Part shown: piece after piece, positions 48,088 to 58,479 of the stretch
Layout of the letters: every line of letters starts with the position of its first letter
Position numbering within the stretch: the stretch's first letter is position 1
Position numbers and translations under genes: made by a program
Assembly: GCF_000092065.1 (NCBI RefSeq)
Contig: NC_009367.1
Location: 372,001-436,000 of the forward strand
Origin: Ostreococcus lucimarinus CCE9901
Taxonomy: Eukaryota; Chlorophyta; Mamiellophyceae; Mamiellales; Bathycoccaceae
Reading direction: 5' to 3'
Length of the DNA: 64,000 nt
The notes under the pieces: generated by a model
Seen by the model: the letters and a program-made list of their open reading frames with translations, nothing else
Told to the model about the DNA's origin: nothing
The model's database searches: none

Positions 48088-48243
48088 ATGTACGCCGTCG
48101 GCGCGACCGATAAGCTGCAAGGCACCGGCGTGTGGAGCTTCATCAAGGCTGAGCGCGACTCCGGCGCGAACAAGGCGGCGAATAAGACGAAGCGACCGGA
48201 GCAAAAGAAGAAGACGCCGCAGCGCTTCCCCGGGGGGAAGTGA
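48088..48243 (+). CDS. Small basic protein, 51 residues
   Basis: ATG 48088 to TGA 48243. It reads MYAVGATDKLQGTGVWSF, IKAERDSGANKAANKTKR and PEQKKKTPQRFPGGK. Composition is unlike the Arg-rich junk around it: balanced hydrophobic start, Lys-rich end. The frame also reads sensibly for ten codons before the ATG (IKTAADGA) back to a TGA, so an upstream exon is possible. No family recognised. Confidence 0.4.
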   Translation: MYAVGATDKLQGTGVWSFIKAERDSGANKAANKTKRPEQKKKTPQRFPGGK

Positions 48244-48578
48244 CGGGACGGCGAAGCTCGGTTCGAGCGCGCGGTGAGCGCGAAAGGTTACGTTATCTAA
48301 AGTGACGTGGCCTTCGGGACGCGCGAGCGAACGAAGAAACGACGAAACGACGCCGCGGCGCGCGCGCACGTGACGGGCATCGAACGAAATCGACTTCATA
48401 GTGAGTGTTCGAAGTTCGTGCTCCGATGACGCGCGCGCGTTGATGGTGAATCGTGATGTTGTTTAGTTTTTTACGCGGCGCCGGCGAGGGAGCGCGAACA
48501 GACCGCGTTTGTAGTGTGACCACGTTTTATGATTGTCGCTATGAATACGCTATGTTTTCTTACACTGTACGTTTCGTC
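48244..48578. other. Convergent 3' spacer
   Basis: 335 bp between the small-protein stop and the OSCA-type gene stop. An A/T-richer part at 48,410-48,560 probably holds 3' UTRs. No gene is seen. Confidence 0.4.
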
Positions 48579-51500
48579 CTAGTCGAGCCATGCCGGTCGC
48601 CTGGCGCCGTCGAATCGTTGATCATCGTTCTCGTAATCGCTAAAGGATTGACTTCGCTGCGTCGACGCGTCGTCGTCGAGCGTGTCGGCGTCGGAGGCGG
48701 AGTCCCACTCATGATCATCCGCGACGAACGCGTCGGAGTGCCCGAACGCGTTGTTTTCGACGTGATTGTAGTCGCTTCCAACCCCCAAAGCGCGAACATC
48801 GACCACTGGTACGCCGTAATGTCCGCCGTCGCGCTGGCGCGTGCCGCGAGAGCCTCGCTTCGCGGTCGCGGCGTCGCCGCCGTATATCTTTGAACCGGTC
48901 TTACGCACCCAAGGCGCGCCACCGTCGTACTCGCGTTCGTTATCATAACGATGATGAATCAGCTCCGCGATATCATCGTCGTCGCCTTGTCCGAGCGACC
49001 ACGCGTCTCGCGAGTTCACCGAGTCGCCGCGCACGGGGCCTCCCGCGTACGAGCCTAGTTTCATTTTGGCCGCCGCGACAGTGCTCTTGTCGAACAAGAA
49101 CGCGTAATCGGGCTGATATTCGGGACGGTACGTCTCCGAACCGACGATTAACCCGGTCATGATGGCTTCGTGATACTGAGGTAAGTTTTTCCACGAGCGC
49201 GCGATGTCTCGACGCGACTTGCCCCAGTTATGCCACGCGACTGCGATTTGCCACAAACCCATGACGCCCAAAAGGGCGAAGAACATACCCATGAACGGCA
49301 TCCCCGCTTCGCTGAACGGTCGTTCTGCGAAACGCAGCTGTACGCGTGGCGGTGGAGCGACGAAATCTCCCGCCGACAACGCCCCGACTGTCGCGTCGCG
49401 ATACTGATGAAAGTACGTCGTCGCGACGCCGGTGCTTTGCACGATGGCCGTGAGCGCGCCGTTGTCGTGCGGCGGGTTTAATATTTCACCCCCAATCTCA
49501 TACGCAAGCGGAGGAGCATTGTTCTTACTCGAATGTTCAAAGTCTTTCGTCGGTTTCGCCAAATCAGGTGTCCAGTGGTACGAGAACATCCAAAGACCGA
49601 TGAGAGCGTGAATCGAGACTGAGATGAAAAGCACCTTCGCCGCCGTCATGGGAAGCGTGCTCTTCGATCTTTCGGGCAACTTGCACACTTTCAACAGGAG
49701 GCGGTAATCGTACAGGTACACCAACACGAAGTACATCGACAAAACCAAGTATATCAGCGGCATACCGCTCGAAAAGGTCATCGCCGCCATAATCGTAAAG
49801 CAAACGTCGCCGCACTTGGCGCCGGTGTCAAACGATGGCCCTTCAAACGCCTTGTTCAGCTTTGCTTGCGTGTGACAGTACGCCACGGAGAATTTTCGAC
49901 CGACATGCGTGATGATGTCTACAAGTACTCGAGCCAAAATACGTATCGTCACGCTCATCATGATTGCGAAAAACAACACCAAGCCGACGTCGTTGAACCA
50001 TTCGCTCGTGAAATCTGCGTACTCGCCTTTGAGCCCAAACATTTGCTTGATGAGCGGGAAATACCTGCCAATGTGATAGAAATTGGCGTTGAGCAAGCCA
50101 TAAATAACCGCGACGTTCAAATATCGCACCCAGAAGATTATTTTCGTCTTGAGCACCTTCGTGGCACTGCGCGTGCGCAAACGTTCTGCGGCGACGAGGA
50201 GGGGCACAATCCATTCGAGGAGGACGTTCATGAGCGTAATGCAAAACGACACCCACAACCAGTTGTAATACTCTCCTGGACCGAGGTTCACGTATTTCGC
50301 GCACGAGTGGCGAATGGCTTTGTTGTATGCCCGAACAACCTCCGAAGTTAAGCCGTACTTCAGACTGGCGCAGTAGCACGCGTGACAGTTTTGCATCGTC
50401 GGACCTCCCGGACAACGGTTGGTGTCTTGGGCGCAATTCGTCAAATCACGAACCGCATCCTGCTGAGCGTAACGACGATCTAAGAGTGTGGCGTTGGGGT
50501 AGTCGTAGAAAGCGTAAATTGGCGCCCCCCAAGGCATGCCAACGTACGTTTTGTCCTTGGAAAAAGCCACGCCGCATTGGTCCAAGCGAGCTCTGCATGC
50601 TGTCCTGAACTGATTCTTATGCGTCTCGAATTGCTCAACCGGATTACCGTGGGCGACGACAATGCCAACATCGTCCGCAAGCGTAGTGACCATCATGTCT
50701 GCGTTCTCCCACAGCTTCTCCTTGTCATCCACGAGCATCTTCAAAAAGCCGTAACACAAGAGCACGACGGCCGAGCACGAGAATAGCACGACGAGTCGAC
50801 GCCATGAGCGATTCGAGAGATTCAGATTCTCGAATCGTACGTCCTCAGGTTCGGGAGCATCTCGCACTCTGTACTTCCGCTTTCCTCGGAAACGCTCTTT
50901 CCTAGGAAACGCAAAGATGTACGACATTATACTGCGCGTGTTGCGCAATATACAATCAATCTTTGAGCCTTCGGTTTCAAACGTGATGAAAGCACTACAC
51001 TGTTTCGCCCGCGTTCGCGCTCTTCTGCGCTTCAATTTCCTATCCACAGCCAATATCTCGTTTTCTATAGCCGTCTTCGTGCCGTCACCTCCGCGATTAC
51101 CTGCGGCGATGAGCGCAGCTTCGGCTTCGTCGTAATCCTCCAACAAGCGCCGACGCCGTCGCTGCGCGTTGATTTGCATACACTCCGTCTTTACGAGCAC
51201 GACGTCGGCTACCGTCCCAAACCTGAGCGCGAAAAAGCATCGCACTTCTTCATCGGTCGCATCGCTTGGTAATCCTGTAACTAATACCGTGTAATCCTTC
51301 AACGTCGCCGTCCCTCTCTCGACCCGTCGCTCCGTACGCATCAACACAAGCATAATCACTGGAACGCTCAATATAATTATCAAGGACACCACGACATCCA
51401 TCACCACCGAAAATCGAATGAAATCTATCTTACTGGAGCTCCACCGCAGCACCCCACTCGTTGTCCCCGCGAGCACCCACGCTCGTTGCGGCACATCGTC

Positions 51501-52031
51501 AGGCGCCACGGTCCCCAAGCTCGCGCTCATCGGATTCGCCCAGTGCCAATCGACGAACCACGAGTGAAACGACGTCGTCGGGCGTCCACTGAGCGCGTCC
51601 GCCGTCGGCGCTGTCGCGGTTTCAGGCTCCGCTTCGTAATGCGACGCGTAATACGTGCTCGTGTAATTAATGAACATCGCGGGCAAATTCAACGCGAACG
51701 CCGCGAAGAACAAGCACGCGAACGCCCGCAGCACGAAAAAGTATCCCGATACCCCCGCCCCGAACTCCAATCCCAAGTCTACTTCGGAGTCAAAATATTT
51801 AAGTTTTTCCAATTTCCCATCCTCGCTCAGCAGTCTCGGCTGCGCGCTGTCCGCGTGCGTCGCCGCCTCTTCCGCGCTCGGCGGCAGGTACACCCCGCGT
51901 TCCCGCTCCACGTCGCGGTGATCCTTCACCCGCGCGTCCTCGAACGCCTTTGTCGACAGCACCTTATCCGACGCGATTCGTGCGTCCGCACGCGCGCGCG
52001 CGGGCGTCGCTGGCGTCCAATTCGTGTCCAT
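48579..52031 (-). CDS. OSCA/TMEM63-type mechanosensitive cation channel (CSC1/DUF221)
   Basis: 1150 residues from ATG 52031 (a GTG 18 nt upstream was ignored). The N-terminal TM region (YFFVLRAFACLFFAAFALNL) is followed by a cytosolic RRM-like PHM7 domain (YTVLVTGLPSDATDEEVRCF, KQCSAFITFETEG). Then come many membrane helices of the anoctamin-like pore (WLWVSFCITLMNVLLEWIVP, CFTIMAAMTFSSGMPLIYLV, YFVLVYLYDYRLLLKV). OSCA proteins are hyperosmolality- and stretch-gated calcium-permeable channels of the plasma membrane. At 1150 residues it is longer than the usual 700-800, the excess being a large luminal Cys-containing loop (CRARLDQCG, CPGGPTMQNCHACYC) and a hydrophilic C-terminal tail of about 170 residues. 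Confidence 0.85.
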   Translation of the reverse strand: MDTNWTPATPARARADARIASDKVLSTKAFEDARVKDHRDVERERGVYLPPSAEEAATHADSAQPRLLSEDGKLEKLKYFDSEVDLGLEFGAGVSGYFFVLRAFACLFFAAFALNLPAMFINYTSTYYASHYEAEPETATAPTADALSGRPTTSFHSWFVDWHWANPMSASLGTVAPDDVPQRAWVLAGTTSGVLRWSSSKIDFIRFSVVMDVVVSLIIILSVPVIMLVLMRTERRVERGTATLKDYTVLVTGLPSDATDEEVRCFFALRFGTVADVVLVKTECMQINAQRRRRRLLEDYDEAEAALIAAGNRGGDGTKTAIENEILAVDRKLKRRRARTRAKQCSAFITFETEGSKIDCILRNTRSIMSYIFAFPRKERFRGKRKYRVRDAPEPEDVRFENLNLSNRSWRRLVVLFSCSAVVLLCYGFLKMLVDDKEKLWENADMMVTTLADDVGIVVAHGNPVEQFETHKNQFRTACRARLDQCGVAFSKDKTYVGMPWGAPIYAFYDYPNATLLDRRYAQQDAVRDLTNCAQDTNRCPGGPTMQNCHACYCASLKYGLTSEVVRAYNKAIRHSCAKYVNLGPGEYYNWLWVSFCITLMNVLLEWIVPLLVAAERLRTRSATKVLKTKIIFWVRYLNVAVIYGLLNANFYHIGRYFPLIKQMFGLKGEYADFTSEWFNDVGLVLFFAIMMSVTIRILARVLVDIITHVGRKFSVAYCHTQAKLNKAFEGPSFDTGAKCGDVCFTIMAAMTFSSGMPLIYLVLSMYFVLVYLYDYRLLLKVCKLPERSKSTLPMTAAKVLFISVSIHALIGLWMFSYHWTPDLAKPTKDFEHSSKNNAPPLAYEIGGEILNPPHDNGALTAIVQSTGVATTYFHQYRDATVGALSAGDFVAPPPRVQLRFAERPFSEAGMPFMGMFFALLGVMGLWQIAVAWHNWGKSRRDIARSWKNLPQYHEAIMTGLIVGSETYRPEYQPDYAFLFDKSTVAAAKMKLGSYAGGPVRGDSVNSRDAWSLGQGDDDDIAELIHHRYDNEREYDGGAPWVRKTGSKIYGGDAATAKRGSRGTRQRDGGHYGVPVVDVRALGVGSDYNHVENNAFGHSDAFVADDHEWDSASDADTLDDDASTQRSQSFSDYENDDQRFDGARRPAWLD

Positions 52032-52422
52032 TCCGCGTCGGTTTTGCACCGAATTTCGCGAATTTGCGGAATGCCGCGGGGTCGTTACGTCGACGAGCGT
52101 CGCGCACCGACGCGCGCCACGCGCGCGCGCGCGGTTGAGCTTTCAACACGACGCGTACTATCGCCCGACGCGCGCGTGGCGCGTTTACGGTGCGTTCGCG
52201 GCGATGCGAGGCGGCGGTGTTTGACGCGCGGGACCCCGTCCTCGCGGTTCCTTCCCCCTCTGGCTCGCGAGAACCACATTCGACGGATTCGGTGCGGAAG
52301 CGCGCGGTTGCGTTCGCGAGGGTGCTTGAGTAACGTGATATTACAACTTTTGGCGCGGGCGCCGCGCGCGCGGCGCGCGCCGACGGGTTTCGCCGTCGAT
52401 CGACGGGGCGTCGGATTCGCAG
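52032..52422. promoter_or_regulatory. Spacer upstream of OSCA-type gene, downstream of Kelch gene
   Basis: 391 bp, GC-rich. It should contain the OSCA promoter; a TTTTGG/TAACGTGATATTAC stretch at about 52330-52355 is the only A/T-rich part. No gene is seen. Confidence 0.4.
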
Positions 52423-54033
52423 TCACGCCGAGTCGGAGCCCGAACCGTCGTCGGAATCGGAATCGGATTCCGCGCCGCCGCCGGCGAGTTGTGCGGACAC
52501 TTCGTCGCTGAGTGGTGTGATGCACGTCCATTTCGGACGATTACCGAGATCGAGTTTCCACACGTCGTCGAGGGAAACTTCTACGTCGCCGAGCTCGACG
52601 ACGCCGCCGAACAAGTACATGCTATTCGCCTTGATCGCTATGGCGGCGTTGATTCGTCCGCGAGGTTTCGGGAGGGATTTCGGCGGCGCCTCTCCACTTC
52701 CGGGTGAGTACAGCAACTCGCTCACGACGCCACCGACCTTGTATAGCTTGTACGCCTTGCGAACTTGATAACCGCGAAAGTGAGCTTGAATCTTAATCGC
52801 CGCCCGGTGCGCCTCGCTGCGAATATTAAAGTTTTCGTTCACCACGTCCCCGGCGGCGACGCGCTCGGCCTCTTCCAAGCTCCCCGCTTTGTGTGTTTTC
52901 GTCTTATCTTCGCCGTACAAGGTGACAGGGAACCATTTCTTGGCCTCCATGTTCAAGTTGTACGCGTCGGTGAAGAACTCAGAGACGATGACGTCGCCGC
53001 GCTTGACCTCGTGATCCACGACGCCGCCGAACAACACTAAACGCTTCTTCAACGCGTGCATCGCACTCGACGCCCCTGCGCGCGCGCTCGGCGCTAATCC
53101 TTGTCGCTTCAGCTTTTCCCATCGCCACGTCTTTAAATCTAACTTCCAAGCGTCTGAAAACGTCGTCCCGCGTTCGCTACGATCCTCGTCGGCGTCGCCG
53201 TCGTTGTCAACGTTTTTACAATACCCTCCGTACACGATGAACGCGTCATCGTGCACGCCCACGTGACACGCGCTGCGCGGACTCGGTCCGAGCGCTCCCT
53301 CGCCCCCCGCGCACCGACACTTCCACTCGCTCTTCTCGAAATCGTACTCCCACGCGTCGTTGTAATACCGAACCTCGCGTCCAGTGTCGTAAAACCCGCC
53401 GAATAAGATCGCCTTCTTCCCCCAAATCGCCATCCTATGCCCCGACCGCGCGCTTGGCCCTCCCTTCGCCGGCATTGCCTCCCAAATGTTACTCTCCAAA
53501 TCAAATCTCCAGCAGTCGCGATGGTGTAAAAACCGCTCTTGATTCGGCGACGTAAACTCTCCCCCGAACACGTACACGTACCCCCCGTACGCCAACGCCT
53601 GATGTCCCGACCTCGGATGCGGTCCTTTCGCGTTCGATACCTTCGTCCATCGATCGCGGTCGACGTCGTATCGATACAAATCACCGTACACGACGCATTT
53701 TTCATCCCCCGGCGTCACGCGTTCGCCGCCGTACAAAATCAACTCATTCCCTCTCCCAACCACAGTCGCCGTCAGCGACGCGTGTCCTCGCGCCTGCGGT
53801 CGCGGGCAATCCTTCTCCACCTCCACCTCCGCGCGCCGCGCGTCCTCTATCGCCATCGCGGCTAAAATAGCGTCGATGTCATCCTCCACCAGTCCTCTCT
53901 CCAGCCGTCTGTGATTTTTTTCCGCATTCTTCTCTCGTTTCAGCGCCGTCTTCGTCGCCCCCGTACGCTTATCCGCGCTCACCTTGCCGAGCTTCTTCGC
54001 CACTTTCTTCCGCTTGTCGCGTCCGCCGCCCAT
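52423..54033 (-). CDS. Kelch-repeat protein with embedded IQ motif (KLHDC4/Kel3-like)
   Basis: 536 residues from ATG 54033. The Lys-rich start GGGRDKRKKVAKKLGKV and the following helices match the KLHDC4 family. Six Kelch-type blades follow: NELILYGGERV, ALAYGGYVYVFGGEF, MAIWGKKAILFGGF, DDAFIVYGGY, KRLVLFGGVVD and NSMYLFGGVVELG. Between the fifth and sixth lies AAIKIQAHFRGYQVRKAYK, a textbook IQ calmodulin-binding motif. The tail is acidic (ESDSDSDDGSGSDSA). The function of KLHDC4 proteins is poorly known. Divergent from Derlin by 99 bp. Confidence 0.85.
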   Translation of the reverse strand: MGGGRDKRKKVAKKLGKVSADKRTGATKTALKREKNAEKNHRRLERGLVEDDIDAILAAMAIEDARRAEVEVEKDCPRPQARGHASLTATVVGRGNELILYGGERVTPGDEKCVVYGDLYRYDVDRDRWTKVSNAKGPHPRSGHQALAYGGYVYVFGGEFTSPNQERFLHHRDCWRFDLESNIWEAMPAKGGPSARSGHRMAIWGKKAILFGGFYDTGREVRYYNDAWEYDFEKSEWKCRCAGGEGALGPSPRSACHVGVHDDAFIVYGGYCKNVDNDGDADEDRSERGTTFSDAWKLDLKTWRWEKLKRQGLAPSARAGASSAMHALKKRLVLFGGVVDHEVKRGDVIVSEFFTDAYNLNMEAKKWFPVTLYGEDKTKTHKAGSLEEAERVAAGDVVNENFNIRSEAHRAAIKIQAHFRGYQVRKAYKLYKVGGVVSELLYSPGSGEAPPKSLPKPRGRINAAIAIKANSMYLFGGVVELGDVEVSLDDVWKLDLGNRPKWTCITPLSDEVSAQLAGGGAESDSDSDDGSGSDSA

Positions 54034-54132
54034 GGCGCGTCGCGCCGCGCGCGTCGTCGTAAAGTGTCGTCGTCGTCGTCCCGCTCGTCTCGTCCCGACG
54101 GCGACGGTTCGCGACAGTGCGCGACGCGCGCG

Positions 54133-55000
54133 ATGGCGAACACGCTCGAGGAGTGGTACGCGAGCGTGCCGACGGTGACGCGCATGTACCTCACGCTGAC
54201 GTTCGCCGTCACCGTGGGCTGCGCGCTCGAGGTGCGTCGACGGAAGCGCTCGATTGGATTCGACGCCGAGCGACGAAGATTCGATTCGCGCGGCGAAGGG
54301 GGCGACGCGCGCGAACGGCGGGAGACTGACGACGCGCGCGCGCGACTCGACGCAGTTGATCTCGCCGCTGAACGTGTACTTCAACAGTAAGCTGATATTT
54401 CAAGAGTACGAGCTGTGGCGGTTGGTGACGAATTTCTTCTTCTTCGGCTCGCTCGGCGTCGACTTCGTGTTTCACATGTTCTTCCTGAGCCGGTACTGTC
54501 GAATGCTCGAGGAAGGGTCGTTTCAGGGACGGTCGTGCGATTTCTTTTACATGCTGCTGTTCGGGGGGACGCTGTTGACGGCGTTCGCGCCGTTCGTCAA
54601 CGTGCAATTTTTGGGGACGAGCCTGACGTTTATGATGGTGTACGTGTGGGGACGGAGAAACGCGGCGACGCAGATGTCGTTTTTGGGGTTGTTCAACTTC
54701 ACGGCGCCGTATTTACCGTGGGTGTTGCTGATTTTTTCCACCTTGATCGGATCGCAGCCGATCACGGATGCGCTAGGAATGATCGCCGGACACGCGTATT
54801 ACTTTTTGAAGGACGTGTATCCGGAGATGACGGGGAGGGAGCCGTTGAAAACGCCCGCAATCGTGTGCGCTTTGTTCGGTACGCGGCAGAGATTAGTCGA
54901 CACGGATGGGGTGCAAACGCGTGCGGCGCGACGCGCGCGGCGCGACGCGGGGGCGGCTGTCGAGGGAGCCGCTGGGGCGCCGCGAGACTTGAACGAGTAA
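54133..55000 (+). CDS. DER1: Derlin (ER-associated degradation channel component)
   Basis: Exons 54133-54231 and 54356-55000 join in phase 0 over a 124-nt intron (donor GTGCGT, CTGAC at 54326-54330, acceptor CGCAG) to give 247 residues. The join gives TVGCALE-LISPLNVYFNSKL, as in all Derlins. Family blocks: EYELWRLVTNFFFFGSLG, LSRYCRMLEEGSFQGRSCDF and YVWGRRNAATQMSFLGLF. The inactive rhomboid fold has about six helices. Derlins help extract misfolded proteins from the ER for Cdc48 and the proteasome. The C-terminal 45 residues are Ala/Arg-rich with no visible SHP box. Confidence 0.94.
54232..54355 (+). other. Intron of Derlin
   Basis: GTGCGT donor, CTGAC 26-30 nt before the CAG acceptor; removal restores the Derlin core. 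Confidence 0.9.
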
Positions 55001-55086
55001 AGCGACGATATAGAAAGCGACGATATAGAAATGTTGTGAACGAGACGACTTAGAATTGACAAGAAAAGAAAGCCTTTCGCGCTATT

Positions 55087-58000
55087 CTATTGGAGTGCGG
55101 TAACGATCGTATCCATGACCGCAGCCGCCGCGACGGCGTCCATCGAAGCGACGGTGAATCTATATCGTCCGCGCACGTTCGCGTCGCTCTCCACGCGAAC
55201 GCCCACAAAGACTTCACCGCATCGTTCGCCGACGAACCGGCTTCCCGCGATTAAGTTTGCGGGGTTTGGATCTAAGCCTTTATGTACGACGAGCCGCATG
55301 CCCGAGAAGGCGTTTGACACGCTTTCGATGCTCGTCGCGTACTGCTGCGACACGTCCATAATTTTCTGTTGCTGCCCGGCGGACGCCATCTGGTGCCACT
55401 TGGCGATGAACTCTTGCGGCGAAGCGATGGTCATCGGGCTCAAAAACTTGGTCACACGTACGGGCAACTCCAGAGACCTGGCACACGCCGCCGCGACGGC
55501 GGTGGACGTGTACGAAAACTCGAGTTTTGGCGCCGAGGCAAACGCCGACGTAATCGCTACTTGCAACATCAACTGCACCTGGCGCTTCGGTCCGATGGAC
55601 GCGGGGAAGGGTTGAAGACTGTGACGCAAGCCTTCGATCGACGGTATGACCATTCTGAAGTTTTGCAGATCCGCGCTCGCGGACTTGTTCCCAACGTAGA
55701 ACATCACGCGACCTTGAGACCCTTGCCACTGCGATTTCACGCCAATCTGTACGTTCGCGTCTTCATACAGCAAGCCGTTGTCGGCGATGAGGAACCGTTT
55801 CGCGCAGTCTTGAACGTTCACCGTGGGTTGAATACCGTCGCTCGACGTCAATGATTGTACCGGTGCCACGGGTTGCGTCGGTGCCGGCGCCGCGGGCGCC
55901 GGCGCACCCAGAGCTCCAAAGGCGTCTAAGGCGTCGCCGTGCGTCGCCGGCGGCGGTTGCGTCGCCGCGAGCGCGCCTAAGCCTAGTAAATCGTCTAAAG
56001 CGTCTGCGGACGATGTGGTCGTCACCGGCCCCGCGGGAGGTGACGTGGAACTCGGAAGTGCGAGACGCTCTTCTACCGCTGGAAGTGCGGGAGGGGCGTT
56101 TCCGAGAAGCTCGTCGAGATTCATCCCAGTCGACGACGGCGGAAGCGCCGCCGGCGCCGAAGATCCGTCGCCCATCAAGTTGCCGAGCAAATCTGTGACG
56201 GCATCGACCGGCGGTGCTGCGGCTGCAGGAAGCGCCGGCGCCGACCGCGCCTGAGCGCGGGGTTGCTCTCTCGCCGTCACGACACCACTCATGGCAAGTT
56301 TACGAACTCCCGCGGCGACGTCCGAGGCGACGTTTTCTACTTGTATGTGCTTCTCCAACACGCTCGAACGTTCAGGGTACTCGGGCATGGGCTCGAGAAT
56401 CGGTCGCATGTTCGGTCCGAGACGCAAGAGCTTCAGATATTCGTTTGCACGTTGCTGCAACTCGACGTCAAACGATGAGCTCATGTCGGTGAACACCTTC
56501 ACGATCTTACCCATCGACGCCTGATCGCAATTCTTGTGCATCGCAACCTTGACGAAGGCTGTGAGCATGATGCCCTGCGTGACCTCATCCGTATCCTGGA
56601 ACAGTGGCACTAAGAGATCGACGTACTGCGACGCGGGAATGGGAAGCAAATACCCAAACTCTCCGATGCAGTACGACATCGCGCGAAGCATGAGTTCGTT
56701 CGACGCGCCCTCGTCGCGCAACTTGACGAACATCAATTGCGCCGTGCGACCGTGAAGCGACGCGTCGTTGGTTGCGATTTGCACCATGCGATGCCACAAG
56801 TCGTCGTTGATGAAATCGCCCGCCTTGTCTATCATTTGCATCGCGATCTCAATGAACCACATGCGATCGTTCACGCTGTAGCGCTCGGCCAAGATGGCCG
56901 TTTTGAGCGCCAGTTCCTCGCGAATGTCAAAATCAGCGGTGACGAAGTACTTGATGAGCTCCTCGATGACAGAGTGCACGTTGGAAGCATCGCACATAGA
57001 AAACAATAAAGTCAACGCGCGGCGACGAATGGAAATGTCCGCGTCGTGCAACGCAGCCACGACTTGCTCTTGGTACACCTTTATGGCTTCTCGCAAATCC
57101 GCCATCGCCGCGAGGGCGTTGAGCGTGTTGAGAGCCAAGTAGCGAATATTCGGTTCCTTCATGTCGAGAAAATTCCCGAGAATCTCCACGCACGGGTCCA
57201 ACAGTTCGTGCGCGTAGTCCATGCTAGTAACTAAATTGATCGCCTCGAACAAGATGGCGTGCAGCGCATTGTTCTTATTGAAGTTTTTCACCGTGTCCGT
57301 CTTGGTGAGGATGTTTCGCATGGCGATGAGCTGCGAATCGAGCAGCGCCTGATCGTCTGGTGTGGGAAAGTACTGCAAAATCTTCATGCACTTCACCTGT
57401 AACCATGGAGAGGGAATACCGTAGTACAAATACTCGGGCGGAATGTCCTTATTCCTCGTCAATCGTTCCAACAACGCGATGACCTTGGGCACGCACGCCT
57501 CGTACCCTCGGTAATCGTGCTGCACGAGACCCAGCAACAAACCCAAGACGCCCATGAGCACCCCCAAATCGCGCTCGGCGTCGAGTAAGTCGGTCATTTT
57601 TGACGCGAACGTTTCCGCGAGTAAAATTTCAGGATTCTTACGAAACAACCTCAACAGACACAGCGCCGCCTTTTTCCGAACCACCGGCCGAATCGTCGGC
57701 GTCATCACAATCGTCTCCACGTCCCCAGCTAACGAATCCGCGAACTCCCGCCCCCCGACGTTCGCGATGCACGACAACCCCAAGCACTGATTCGTCTCAT
57801 TGCTCGAGATCACATCCGTGCGTATGCTATTGATGGCCATTCTCAAAAACTCGTTTCTCTCGTTCAATATCACCGACGTCGTCATGTACCCAACCTGTTT
57901 CTCCGCGTACGACGACGCCGATATCAACTTCAGCGCCTCGGTGTGTCCAAAGTCCACGTTATACCCGAGCATGTATATGTACAGCAGCTTCAGCACGTAC

Positions 58001-58322
58001 TTTTTCCGTTCGTACGCCGTGAGCGCGCGGTGGGTCTTATTGAATTTCCGTCGAATATTCGCCAGTTCCTTCTCCACGCGCGCGCGCTCTTGCTCCTGCG
58101 TTCGCGTTCGCGACGCGCGCGACCCTCGTCGTCAGTCCGCGCGCCTCTCTCTCGCGCTCTCGCCGCTCAACGCGTCACCGCGCGTCGTTTCGTTCGATCG
58201 AATGCCCTCGCCCGTCGTCGTCATCCCTCGCGCGCGCGCGCTCGCCGCACCTTATTACTGCAGTTCCGCACGTCTTGCACGAACACCGTCAGGCCGCGCA
58301 TACCACCGAGAAACGGCGCCAT
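55087..58322 (-). CDS. AP2A: AP-2 complex subunit alpha
   Basis: Exon 1 (58322-58251, MAPFLGGMRGLTVFVQDVRN...SNK) joins exon 2 (58095-55087, EQERARVEKELANIRRKF) in phase 0 across a 155-nt intron (donor GTGCGG, CTGAC at 58135-58131, acceptor CGCAG), giving 1026 residues. The trunk has the adaptin HEAT repeats (YVLKLLYIYMLGYNVDFGH, ALCLLRLFRKNPEIL, YYGIPSPWLQVKCMKILQYF). A Pro/Ala-rich hinge follows (about 620-780, with repeated DDLLGLGAL and LDELLGNA pieces), then the ear domain. AP-2 alpha recruits clathrin and cargo at the plasma membrane in endocytosis. The long hinge contains DLL/LLG-type clathrin-box-like pieces. Confidence 0.94.
58096..58250 (-). other. Intron of AP-2 alpha
   Basis: Donor GTGCGG at 58250, CTGAC at 58135-58131, acceptor CAG at 58098-58096; the exon-1 peptide completes the plant AP2A N-terminus. 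Confidence 0.9.
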
Positions 58323-58479
58323 GTCGCCGCGCGCGCGCGTCGCGTCGCGTCGTCGAGTGCAGATCGTCCCGATGAGTCAACGGAAATTCGTCACAAATTC
58401 GCGACTCCGCGACGCGCGCGCCCTCGCGCGCGCTCGAACGCGCGATGCGAACGCGCACACGTATCTTTGTGCGCGTCTG

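Noticed and set aside
47079-48173. 5' extension of the polytopic membrane protein to 48173
   Set aside because: It runs through a compound microsatellite and antisense to FKBP; the protein-like part begins at ATG 47078.
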